From Rhabdornis inornatus (taxonomy: Eukaryota; Chordata; Aves; Passeriformes; Rhabdornithidae), in contig VWZS01009792.1 in NCBI GenBank assembly GCA_013397075.1, positions 1,253,058-1,317,057 on the forward strand: a stretch of DNA of 64,000 bases. Direction: 5' to 3'. A program made the translations under genes and the position numbers. The stretch's first letter is position 1. Every line of letters starts with the position of its first letter. This document shows, piece after piece, positions 1 to 11,283 of this stretch. The notes below the pieces were generated by a model, which searched no databases, was not told the origin of the DNA, and worked only from the letters and a program-made list of their open reading frames with translations.

Positions 1-140
1 AAAGCACCATGTGACACAAGAAACCAGTTCCCAAACACCACCAGCCTTTTATTCTCTCTTTGTCCAGTATCTAAGACAATGAGAAATCTGCTACATGACA
101 TAGGGTTGTGTCAGTTACTACTACTACTAATGCCAAATAA

Positions 141-1480
141 GAAGATATATGAAGGGAAGGCAGTCAATGGAGTTTTTCTGGATTTTAGTTAAGGTTTTGA
201 TACTCTCCCTTACAGCACCCTTTAGGACAATTTATCCAGCTGTGGGATGAAGGGGCTGTCTGAACAGCAGTGCTGTGAACACAGGGTGGCAGTGAATTGG
301 GATACACCTGATTCCCTCAGAGTTCCATTTTAGGGCCAGCTCTGCTCAATGTCTTTATCAATGATCTTGGTGTGGGAGTTGAATGCACCATTAGCAGGTT
401 TGCTGTTGAAACAGAGCTGGGAGGTGCTGTTGGTTCTCCTGGGAGACAAGATGTCTTGCAGAGGGATCTTGATAGATTGGATCATTGGGCTGTGTTTAAT
501 GGGATGAAATTTAACAAGCCAAAATACTGGATTATGCACCTAGGATCAAAAATTGACAGACACAGTGTAAATTGGGAGAGGAAAGTCTGGAGGGCAGCCC
601 TGCAGAAAGAGATCTGGGGGTGCTGCTCAGCAGCCTCAGTCTGTCAGCAGAGAAAACCCTATTCCAGGGGGCATCAAACCAGCTGGTCAAAAGAGGAGAT
701 TATCCCNAACAGAGCTGGGAGGTGCTGTTGGTTCTCCTGGGAGACAAGATGTCTTGCAGAGGGATCTTGATAGATTGGATCATTGGGCTGTGTTTAATGG
801 GATGAAATTTAACAAGCCAAAATACTGGATTATGCACCTAGGATCAAAAATTGACAGACACAGTGTAAATTGGGAGAGGAAAGTCTGGAGGGCAGCCCTG
901 CAGAAAGAGATCTGGGGGTGCTGCTCAGCAGCCTCAGTCTGTCAGCAGAGAAAACCCTATTCCAGGGGGCATCAAACCAGCTGGTCAAAAGAGGAGATTA
1001 TCCCACTGTATTTGGTGTTGGTGCTGCCTCACCTTATGTGCTGTGCTCAGTTCTGGACTCCACTATTCAAGAAGAACATTAAAGTCCTGTCCAGCCCTAT
1101 GAGAGAAGGCTGAGAGAACTGGTTTTGTTCAGCCTTCAGAAAAGAAGGCTTAGGGGATAACTTATCATCATGTTTCTGTATTCAAAGGATGGCTACAAAG
1201 AAGAGGGAGATTCCCTTTTTATGAGGAGTCACATGGAAAAGATGGGGAGTAATGGTACAAGTTACTCTTGAAGAGATTCTGATTGCACAAAAGAGGAAAT
1301 TTTTTCACAATAAGAGCAATCAGCCATTGAAATAGTCTTCCCAGGATAGATTCCCCAACATAAGAGAATTTTAGCATTTGACTGGACAGGGGACTGCACC
1401 ATCTTGGCTTTTGCCCGGAAAGGTTGGACCAGATGATCTTTAAGGTGCGTTCCAATTTGGGATTCCATGATTCTGAAAAT
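141..1480 (+). mobile_element. CR1 LINE, 5'-truncated, inactive (reverse transcriptase part and 3' end)
   Basis: The translated plus strand follows the CR1 non-LTR retrotransposon reverse transcriptase. It starts in the block before catalytic motif A (LDFS at about 178-189, followed by an in-frame TAA at 190-192), passes the V/L-FN-FINDL-like region near 330-370, and continues through the thumb-like C-terminal part. The catalytic Asp pair normally found in FADDTKLG is replaced by Val-Glu at 405-410. The copy ends near 1470 in a degraded CR1 3' end (ATTCCATGATTCTG). A single N at 707 separates two identical 297 bp stretches, which looks like an assembly artefact, so the real element is about 298 bp shorter. 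It is dead: stop codon, lost catalytic residues and truncated 5' end. Family assignment is from known CR1 sequence; the exact subfamily was not determined. Confidence 0.9.
410..1004 (+). repeat. Exact 297 bp direct duplication around a single N (probable assembly artefact)
   Basis: Positions 410-706 and 708-1004 read the same base for base and are separated only by the N at 707. The junction lies inside the CR1 copy, and reading straight from 706 to 1005 restores a normal CR1 order. A perfect repeat in an otherwise decayed element, with a 1 bp gap exactly at the join, is what a failed contig overlap looks like. Confidence 0.9.
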
Positions 1481-1487
1481 GCATCCA

Positions 1488-1845
1488 GAGGATGACAAAG
1501 ATGGTGAAAGGGCTGTACAGGATGTCCCATGAAGAGCAGCTAAGGACTTTGAGCTTGTGTACTTTGCATAAAAGGGAGCAACTTCATTGTTTTCTGGGGA
1601 GAGGAAGTGGAGAGGGAAGTGCTCAGCTCTTTTCCAAAGGAACTAGAGGTAGGAATAGTTCAAAGATGCACCTGAGGAGTTTTAGACTGCGTATTATGAA
1701 ACTTCTGTTTACTGAGAGGGTGGTCAAACCCTGTAACAGGTTTCTGGAGAGGTCAATGCCCCAAGTCTGTTGGTGTTGAAGACGTATTTGTACAATACCC
1801 TTGATAAGATCCTTGTCAATAGGTGCTTTAGACATGAGCCTAAAC
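1488..1845 (+). mobile_element. Second CR1 3' fragment directly after the first
   Basis: From 1488 the sequence resumes a different, more diverged CR1 3' half. Its plus-strand translation gives a recognisable C-terminal tract: F-TERVVKPCNRFLER matches the usual F-ERVVKHWNRLPRE. It lies immediately after the 3' end of the preceding CR1, so the first copy may have inserted into this one. The missing 5' part was not identified upstream of 141. The fragment has no clean 3' end. Confidence 0.75.
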
Positions 1846-2479
1846 ATTTCCTGCTTGTGTTCAGAAACAGTGCTTATCAATAACCAAAATAAGTGTCCAA
1901 AGTAGAATAATCTGAAAAAAAATCGTAGGAATCTTTTGATAGTGGTGAAAAACCATGGGAAATTTTTTGCATAGCATTTTACATATGAAAACATTGTCAT
2001 TGCAAGAAAAAAGGAAGAGATGCATTTCTTTATGTGTTGCACACGGGACTCTCATAATCAGTACATTGCTCAAACATGTATGTGATTTTTCCTTCCTGGT
2101 CTAATGGAGTTTTAGTAGCTCATTGTCTATTTAATACAGGTAGTTAGTCTTCAGGGTTGTCTGAAGTTAGACCTTGATTGTTCTGCTCTTATTTTGGTTT
2201 CCAAACATTTCAAAAGGTCAGTATTGCTGGAAAACCCTTACTTGGCTGTGCATCTTCTTCACCTGCCAGTGGAGACAAGGATCCAGGGTTTGTGAGGTAG
2301 CTTTGCTATTACAGGAACACCTGATGTACAAATGGAAGATGACAGAACGACACTTCTTCAGGGTGGCAGAAAAGAGGGCTTAGCAGTGGTTAATCACAGT
2401 CGCTGGCATCTTTAGAGGCCGTTACAGAAAGTAAAAAGTCAAACTCTCTTTGGGAGTGTCAGAACATGAAACAAGAATC

Positions 2480-2725
2480 AGAAAAATAAAAATTACAGCT
2501 TGGAAGGTTCAAAATGTGAATTAGGAAAATCCTCCTTGCTGAAAGAGTGGTGCTGCCATGGAATAGGTTACACTGGGACTGTGTGAAATCTCCATCCTCA
2601 GAGCCAGACAAAGCCATGGTTGACCTGATCTAGTGCTGGCAATAATCCTGCTCGGAGCAGGAACTGGGACTAAATGACCTCTACAGGTCCCTTCCAACCA
2701 GCACTATGATTCTATCATTCTAGTG
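2480..2725 (+). mobile_element. CR1 LINE 3'-end fragment
   Basis: It contains the usual CR1 terminal landmarks in order: GACCTCTACAGGTCCCTTCC near 2676, then CACTATGATTCTATCATTCTAG at the end. The upstream part matches the CR1 3' untranslated region only loosely. It is a 5'-truncated, inactive copy in plus orientation. Confidence 0.8.
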
Positions 2726-5700
2726 TCTTCTGGGTTTGGTTTGCGGTTTTCTGTTTGTTTTTCATTTCTCTGGGTGCCTTTGGCTGACTTTGGGCCCTGA
2801 AGAAGGAGTCTTCTTCCACGCTCTGCTCTTAAATTGCCATGGCTTCACATTTCTGCACATTTTAACTCTCTGGAAAACTGACCACGAAATGAGACAAAAA
2901 GTTTCCCTGCTCATTGACTCATCCTGTTTCTGTAAGAATTTCTCACAAATATCAACTGGGCACAAATACAAACCAGAAGGTCTAAATGGCAAGCCTGAGG
3001 AGGCACTGTCTTCAGTTGTGCAGTGGTTTACATGTTATGGATAAACAACCAAAAATCTCAAGTAATGTTTTGGTTTTTCATCCTGGAAGAGGGACAGAAA
3101 AAGAGAGAAAGGATAATAATGCAAGCCATGCTCTCAAATGTCTTCCAAAGCTATTAAATTTACCACTGGGGTATAATAAAGAAATAGTCTGATGATTTAC
3201 ATGTATAAGGATGCTCCTTTATAAGAGATCTGAATCAGATTCTGGATAAGGCATCTGGATTTGACTTTCTAGGGGTACAAGAAAGAGGAATCTTTGTGTA
3301 ATTCTGTAGTTGTCCCTTTTTTACATAAACAAGTCGTGATATATTATGATACATTATTAGTTTTAAAAGAAACTATAGCACTTGTGCTCATCTTTATTTT
3401 GCCCGTGTCAAAGATACAAAGTCAAGGCTTCCTCAAACACATCCATATGTGCAATTGATGTTTTGCAGGATGTGTATCACTGTTATTCTCTTGAAACATT
3501 CCTATGAGGAAATTTAGAGCTCTGAATGACACTGTTGTTCCCATTTAGCATGAAGAAAGAGGTTTTTCTTGAAAAGAAACTTCCTTTCAAAAGGAGATTC
3601 CTAATTGTCTGAGATGGTTCTAATAAAACTCACTTTTAATTGCCCTTCATCCCCCTCCTCTTCGAAGACAGCACTATTATTACCTAGCTCAAATCTATGA
3701 AAAGGTGGATGACCCAAGGGATTCTCTTCAGGAAACTAAAAGCTTCTGTGGTCTTGCTTGATGTTCCTCCTTAGCCAACCATATCTTGTTTTACTGAGGC
3801 TCTGTTGAATCTTTGTCCTCTTTTGATATTAAATGTCTTTTCTTTGGTTTTGCACCCTTCTAAAATGAATAATGTGTTCAGTTGTCTTTATCATGCACTC
3901 ATCATTCGTTTTTCTCTGGCAATGGTTCAGCTTTTGCATCTTTCTCTGTCCAGTGAGCAACCTTTTGGAACTGCTTCTTCCAATGTGGGTCAGCCAGGCT
4001 CCAGCTTCTCTCATGTTGCTCAGGCTGGATGTTACTGACAAATATCTACAGACTAGAAGATTTAAAAATAGGCTCCCCATGCCTTCAGGCTTCAATTCCA
4101 TAAAGGTGATGCCTTTTCCTGCACTCCTATGCAAACCAAGGTGTTGTAATGGAATTCAGCATCATGCAGGATCAGACATCTATATAAATAGTCAAATCCC
4201 TTAAAAATACTACTAACATCCAGACTTAAGATGAGGTTTTCTAGAATTAGAGGAAAGGATGCATATATTCAATACATTCATTTCAGTTTCCCATCCCAAA
4301 GTCCCTGTCATTCTGCACAGGGCGCAACACAAAGCAGGCTTGAATCAGAGCCATATTTTAATGCTCTGGTTTTCCCCATAGCCTCAGATGAGTGGTTGTA
4401 TTCACCTAAGCCATTCTTCTGATTCATAATTTCTCACCACTCAGACCCTTGCTCGTGGAAAAGCTAGGAAAATCTACAGGGACTGTAGCATTAGGGATAG
4501 ACACAACTCCTTTCTTGTTCATCAGGCATGAGCTCATCACTGGTGGATATTAAGAACTTTCTTTTTTCTACTTATGAATCTGTTTTTATTTGGTTGCTTC
4601 ATAACAATGACATTTCCAATTATCCTCACATTTAAGTTTTGGTACTATAGTAAATTCTCTTAAAATAAAGACACTAGACCCAGGAAAATCTGGTCTGTGA
4701 CTACTTAGCCTGCTGAGATTATTAGTGATGTGAAGGAAAGATCTCAAATTCCTTTGGCTTCCCATACGCTACTGAGCATAACTGTAGGATGCACATTAGT
4801 CTGTAAAATAAGAATGAGAATAATGGAAAAGAATGAAAATTTGGGTGATGTAAAAAATCTTCTCTGATTAGAATCTGGCCTGGCAACAGAAAACCAGATT
4901 TGCATGTTAACAGGAAGAAAATATACCTATATCTCCAGAAATCAATTCTCCAGCATATACCTATATCTTCAGAACTCAATTCTCCAACTGATTTTCTTTG
5001 TTGTTGGAGGTGGGAGGAGTTTAAAGACCAGCAAGAAAAAGTGGAAGGTGAAAAGGAATTTGTAGTTCATTGGCAAAAGTAGCCTTTTGTCTATAATTCT
5101 TCTGAAAACAGGAAAATATGTTTAGGGGTTTTTTTCTTGTGCACTGACACCCAGAAATGGAAAGAAGAGCACAATTTTCTTAACATCAAACAAAGAAAAA
5201 GGGACATCTGATAATAGTCAACAGTGACTGAGATGCAATAAAATAAATTCAGTATATGGCAAATGTTATTTGTGTTATCTGTCACTCACAAAAATGTAAT
5301 AAAAAAACCACACACACCAAAATCTAACATTGACCTTATGGTTACACATGGATCTTTATCAAAGTCATCAGTCTGAGTGCTCCATCTTTGGGAAAGTTCA
5401 GTGTGGATTTAAAATTTGTGGTTTCCTGCTGTCTCCATAAAGAGATTCAGCCAAAGTTTTGGTTCCAGGCACCCTTGAACACTGTCTTTAAAAAGTATTT
5501 TAGGTATCTATTATATGGCATAAAGAAACAAACAATAAAAAAGCCATATTTTAGATTTCATTTAATTTTTAACTCTACTGGCTGTTCTGAAAGACTCCAA
5601 GCACATATAGGTAGACTTACTGGAGCCTGTTTTACAAGTGCAGAAGTGGTATTTTGGTGCTTATATTTGTTTGATAATCGAGAATCCTTTTAGTGCCAAT

Positions 5701-8700
5701 CTCTGCAAGGATGACAGAAAATTGGGTTATTAGAAATGTGAGTGAATGGTGAGTGGCCAGAATTCCAATTCCCCCTCTTATAATACCAGCAGATTTTACC
5801 CTCTTTTAAAAATATTTCTATTTCCACCCTGCCTCCACCCACCTCATTACTGCCTAAAAATTCAGTAAGATTCTCTGACTGCTTTTGCAAAGGATGAACC
5901 TCAGAGCAAAGTAAATTCTGATAGAGGTTTTGCATACAGGGAACCCAGGGTAGGCTGGAGTAGGGTTGCTTTACTGAAGGAAAAGGAATGAAAGAAAAGT
6001 GGGTGATGAAGCCACATGATGAGGAGAGCCCTGGAGAGCCAAATTTTCTGCACATTTAACACTTCTTGAGATGAGAGGGTTTGTGAAATTACTACTGCTC
6101 ATAGGAGGGAGTATTGTCATCCCACGTTATGGCTGCTGCTACTTCAGCTTAGCAGCAGGTATGTGGCAATAAAGGCTGGTCATTCTGCCACTCCTGCAGC
6201 CTGTTACCCTAGAAATTGCTTTAGTTCACTGTGCCTAAAGCCTGACCTTGCTGGTAGGCCAAGAGCATGTTAGTACTGGGTTTGCAGAGATTGGTCCAAA
6301 GGCACAGGGAAATGTGTGCTCACACACCCACTGCAGCTCCCAACACGGGCATTTCTTCACCTCTCTGGGTGGAGCTGGACAAGGCTGGCAACCTGATGAG
6401 TTCCATCCTCAGTAGCTTTGTGTTTCTGGTAGCAGAAGCCCTTTGAGCAAACCATTGAAAAAAAAGATCCCACATTGTGCTCCTACATTGAAAGAGAGTG
6501 GCCCAACCTGGCTTTTTGGAGGGGTAGCAGGCAAAGGGTGTCCTGCAGGATGTCCTGCAAGACCACTGCTGTGCTGAAACACTGAATATATTGCTACATA
6601 AAAATCTATACAAATTATGAACTCAGCAGTGATTATTTTCCCTCTAAAATTACTTCAAGACCCCATAATTTTTCCTCTTTATGCTTTTCTCATATTTACT
6701 GTAACATTATAATTTAATCTAATAACTGTGTAACCCTTTGGCAAAACCTCACTCTTCTGCTTGTCCTCTGGTTTGAGATGCCCCTGTTTGACTCACTGTC
6801 CATCCAGCAAATGCATCCTTCACAGTTTTTATTGGCTTTTATTTGAAGATGGGGATGTTTAAAAGACAGATCCAAAATCCAAGTCCTCTTGTGTCTCTTA
6901 GGCTGCAATAGGAGATCTGTCATTTTCAAAGCCTCTTGGAGAGCACCTAAGGTATGCCACTTCAGTTTCCAGCTTTGAGGCTCAAAAGCTGGAGGTTCTT
7001 ACTAAACAGATTCAGTTAAATCCCCAGCAGACCTCAGCTAAAAAAAAAAAAGAAGTTATTGACAAGCTCTGTTGTAGAGTCATCAAAATGCAATGCAAAT
7101 GCACAAGTGTCTGAATCTGCTTGTTTTGGCATCTCAACCTACAAATCAAAATTGTCATGTGAAAGTGATCTTTTTGGATCTCCTGCCTTCCAGATGGCAT
7201 TTTTCCCACATGCTCCTGACATGCACTAGTTCCATCACACCTGAGCAGTCCTCTGAACGTAGTTCCCCAAACTGGCAAAATTAAATGGAGGTTTATTTCC
7301 AGCTAATGTCCTGACTGTATCTAAGACTCTATCCTATGGGGCTGTTGATTTGCCATTTAGTAAGGAAGGGGTTTATTTCAGTTGTCCCCAGATAACTGTG
7401 CTTCTTAGAGATTTTTAGACTGCCAGGGTTGATATGATTGGAGAAACCTCTCAGCACAAACTCCAGAATGCAGCACCCTGACACCATGGTCAATGACTGA
7501 TTAATTGAAAGGGTACTTGGACCATGCTGTCTTTCTCCTAAACTGAGCTCTTGTCCTGTAATACAATAGAGGAAGGGAAAAACATAAACTTTCAGGACCC
7601 TTTCTAGGCTTCTTGAGGGTCTCTTAAGACCAACTAAGCCTGTTATGCAGGTTCTGCTTGACTTAATGGAAGGGAATGATCCAGCTGCCATCCTTTGCAT
7701 TTGATTTTTCTATGATTAGAGAAATATAGTCTGAAAAGCACTTGTTTCATAAAATGCAAGATGCCAACATGTGAGCAGGTCCTCTAGGCTTCCTTTGATA
7801 GCCAAGAGAGAGCAAGAGACTTCCTCTCATTCTAGGCAAATACCTATGGAGGGTTAGGGGGAGTGTGCTGGTGTCATTCCACTCAGTACATGGGGGACTT
7901 CAGATATCTGCACTAATATGTGACACCAGGTGAGGTGAATCCTCCCTGCATGTCTGTGTAATGCTTTGAGATGGTACAGGATAATTCTTTGAGACAAACT
8001 TCATGTTAGTACTTACATTACTACAAGGTTCAATTACTTCCAGCTACATTAATAAACCCTTTCTCTCCCCTTTTTTTGTATTTCATATCAAAGCCACTTT
8101 TAAAGATCTGACAGCCTCTCAGGGAAACACATATCTTGTTGATGGAGGACTGAAAAATGTATATCACATATTAGCAACACTAGGAGCTCATAAGCTTTGT
8201 GCTGAGAAGGAAAGCTACCACGGCATTCACTTCATGGTCATTTAAAGTGATTACCCGTAGGCTGAAAATTATTGTGTCATTATTCTCTTCAACTAGAATG
8301 AACTGTTCTTAAAATCACAGGTAATCTGGTTTTGAGTACCTGCAAATAACAAGAAGCTGACAAAGTGAAATGCCTTCCCCTCTTCCTCAGACTCACCTTT
8401 GTTAAACCTTCGTATCTCTGCTACCTTCCTGATTTTGTGGCTTATTTAAAAATGCCCTGCTGTGTTATCTGTTTTTTTCAGACATCAATAGGTGTGCTTG
8501 GTGTTTAAATAAGTCTGAATAATGGAGAAATCAGTCTGATGTAAAGGCAGAAGGAGCTTACATTTACGGTGGTAGCGATAATGATGGTACAACATCACAC
8601 AATGGCTCCTGGAAGAAGACAAATGTCAAAACAGCATGAAAACCCCTCTTGCACACTGCTAAGACTGTCCAGAATTCTCCCAGAATAACATACACAATCA

Positions 8701-10380
8701 TTTTGATGAATTCAAAGCTAATATCCATGTCAGTCAGTCCCTCACAAAGACAGCTAGTTTCAGACAGAAAGTAATTGTACTGTCTTGTTTAAAAATAAAG
8801 AAATCATCTCTTGCTTTAGCAGGTTTTCTCTCTGGCATTTTGCTGTTTTTGCTGTATGTAAAATGGTGGCGTGAAAGGGTTAGCAAGCTGAGACACAGTA
8901 GTGGACATTGTTGGGGATATAACAGCACGTTTAGTTGCCCAGGAGAAGGGTGTGGGAGAGGGATGTTCCTTGGAGAGCTAGCACACCTCAGTGGAAACTG
9001 CATGTACTGCAATGAGCAGCTTTTTTTAACAACATAAATCTGAGCTGCCTTAACACAGTCATGCATATTACCTGGCTACTAAGGTTTTGATCTCTTTGTT
9101 CTGCTTCGGTTTTGTTGTTGTTTTTAAGCTCTCATGGTTTCCATAATGCTCCATTCTCATTATAAGTGGAATTTGTCAGCAGATTTCTTTTTAACTCACT
9201 GGAAAGAGTCCCTTTAGGTGGATAATATCTCAGGCAATAACACTGCGCTTTCTGCACAGCCTGCACTTTACTCAGTAAGCTTTCAAAAGCAATCACTGAT
9301 CCTGGGATGCTGATAGTAGTTACGGATTTAACTTTTCAGAGCTGTCCAGTCCCTAACACTCCAGATGGATTCAGTGGGAACTGTGGATGGATACCCCTTC
9401 TGTGACTCAGGCCTTGAGTTTACTGGAAATAGAAGTAAGCCCTCACAACCTGCTTATGCTGCTACTAAAGATCTTGTGCCTCGCAAGGCTGCAACCTCCA
9501 TATTCTTCACTGCTGGTTCAAACAAAGATTTTTTTTTAATGAAATGGAATGGAGATGCACACACCAAATAACCATGTGAATTAGCAGAAAATCCCATTCC
9601 TGACCAAAACCATGGTTGCTACAAAACCTCACAAAGTAGAGCATTGTGTTTGTGATTTATCACCTTACACTGCACATCTGCACTATAGTGAGTATAGATG
9701 CTATAAAAATAATAATGATTATGATATGACAAAGATGACAATAATAATGGTCTTCAGTGTAAATAGAGAGTCATTTCTTCCTTCCAGTTTTCACAATAAA
9801 TAGGATAAGGAACTAATGTGTGAACTGATTTCTTTTTCTTATAGGTTCACGCATATAATAATTATATGGGTAGGAACTTTGCTGACAAATATTTATTCTT
9901 TATTTTTTCATCTGACCACATTACTCTGCTGTGTGTCTGGTTTTCAGTTCAACTTCAGCCTTGATTAAGAATTCTGTGCTATTACCTTCTCACAATAATA
10001 TGTTCTGTGATATCCTGAATGGCTGTGGGTTTAGTTCACTTGCCATTGAAATCTCACAGAAGCCTCCAGAAGCCTTTCCTTTCCCAATAATCTTAACAAT
10101 ATGACTTATCCCAGTGTATATAGAAAATTATTTTAATTAGTAGATGACTTCTTTAATTGTCTCACTTTTGAAGTTCTAACTGGCCAGTTAAGAAATCGAT
10201 TGTGAAGGCATTTGAAGGACCCTTGTTCTGCTGCTTCTGAACCTGTTCTGCAGGGAAAGACGAGGCTGTGTGGCAGTGATGTTGGGGCACACATCTCAAG
10301 GAGGATCAGAAAAGCATTGGTTCCCAAGGTACCTAAATACTTTTGGGAGTTCAAACTGTAATTAGTCAACAGGACACAAT
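2726..10380. other. Repeat-poor intergenic DNA
   Basis: I found no gene, RNA gene or recognisable transposon in this stretch. Open frames are under about 125 codons, lack splice and promoter context, and match nothing I know. The base composition is AT-rich. The only local structure noted is a 34 bp tandem duplication at 4921-4988. A stretch around 6350-6600 and one around 7300-7700 are slightly richer in G and C, but I could not assign them. Confidence 0.6.
4921..4988 (+). repeat. 34 bp tandem duplication, two copies
   Basis: Units 4921-4954 and 4955-4988 share the pattern ATATACCTATATC-CCAGAA-TCAATTCTCCA with a few mismatches. The divergence means it is an old local duplication, not an assembly join. 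Confidence 0.85.
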
Positions 10381-10396
10381 CACTGGTGTGAGTGTT

Positions 10397-10402
10397 TTTA
10401 TT
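10397..10402 (-). terminator. Possible polyadenylation signal AATAAA
   Basis: AATAAA on the minus strand, 293 bp after the stop codon of the 175-codon frame, with a GT-rich tract 15-35 nt further downstream. The order is canonical, but the hexamer is frequent by chance in AT-rich DNA. Confidence 0.35.
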
Positions 10403-10694
10403 GCTTCTTTTTTAATTTGTTGTAAAGAAACATGAAGAATTATGTTCATTAAATAAGCCCTTTTCCTGACACACATGCACAAACACACCCCACGATGAAA
10501 CCAGGAATGGCAGGGAATCCAGAAAGACAACGAGACTCATAACAATGCAGGAAGATGTGGAAATATCGATCATCTGTAGCACCATACACAGGAACATCGG
10601 GTTGAAACTCTAAAGTTTCAAAATCTACTATTGAAAACCAGAACCAGCATCTTTCTCCTTTCTTTTCAGTAGTACAAATCTACTATATTATTCC

Positions 10695-11222
10695 TTACAA
10701 TTTAATCATCTTTAGGCCAATTAGCTTTGAAATCATTAATACATTGTAACAGATGTTGTACACCTGGTCCCAAAAATGGCCACGATAAGGCCAAGGTCTG
10801 TAGTTTCTTGTGCTTCTTAAATGAGGCTCCAAAATGCAGATTCCCTTGTCAGATACCTCTTCCTTCTTATTTTTTGAGACATCCATGAATGTCCTTTTAG
10901 AAAATTCTGAAGAACGTGAAAGGTGTGAGTTTGCTACACATGGTGTGTAGATTTCATTACTGGTTCCCAAAACTTGGAATAAAACATGGTCAATTTCTTC
11001 CTTACACCCAACTGTCCTCTCTGGCACAATGACTACTTGACTGTTTCTTGTAGTAATAATTATTGACAAAGGGACAAAGCATGGAGCAGTCAGATTTTGC
11101 CCCACTGTTAGTTCCCATAATTTGGAGCTCTGATGTCTTTGAAATAGTAAAAGATATCCATAATAGATGTGATTTCTAAGATCTTCTGTAGGAGTTCTTT
11201 TCAAAAGCTGCATTGTTTCCAT
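10695..11222 (-). CDS. Unrecognised 175-codon open frame, possible last coding exon
   Basis: The frame runs from ATG at 11222 (context TCC-ATGG: G at +4, but T at -3) to TAA at 10695, preceded in frame by a TAA about eight codons upstream. The product would be about 175 residues. It is mildly basic, with no obvious signal peptide, no convincing membrane segment and no repeats. The only distinctive piece is an aromatic cluster near the C-terminus (RPWPYRGHFWDQ). I recognise no domain. It is the longest non-repeat frame in AT-rich sequence here, and it sits between a splice acceptor-like site and a polyadenylation signal. The first part of the putative exon is also open in another frame, so even if the exon is real this frame need not be the coding one. 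Confidence 0.22.
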   Translation of the reverse strand: METMQLLKRTPTEDLRNHIYYGYLLLFQRHQSSKLWELTVGQNLTAPCFVPLSIIITTRNSQVVIVPERTVGCKEEIDHVLFQVLGTSNEIYTPCVANSHLSRSSEFSKRTFMDVSKNKKEEVSDKGICILEPHLRSTRNYRPWPYRGHFWDQVYNICYNVLMISKLIGLKMIKL

Positions 11223-11283
11223 GGATGCTGCCGTATAATCTAATTATTCCTGATGGGTTGCCTATTGTACCACAGAATTCTTC

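Larger units (their letters stand above)
10390..11279 (-). other. Candidate terminal exon with 3' untranslated region (minus strand)
   Basis: Read on the minus strand there is a strong-looking splice acceptor: a pyrimidine tract over about 11306-11284 ending in AG at 11281-11280, which would start an exon at 11279. A 175-codon frame begins at 11222 and ends at 10695. About 300 nt further on is AATAAA at 10402-10397, followed by GT-rich sequence at about 10383-10366, as expected downstream of a cleavage site. The three signals are in the right order and spacing for a last exon. Each is common by chance, so this could also be a non-coding transcript or nothing. Confidence 0.3.

Noticed and set aside
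141..1480. Active retrotransposon
   Set aside because: 5' truncation, in-frame stop and loss of the catalytic Asp pair rule out activity.
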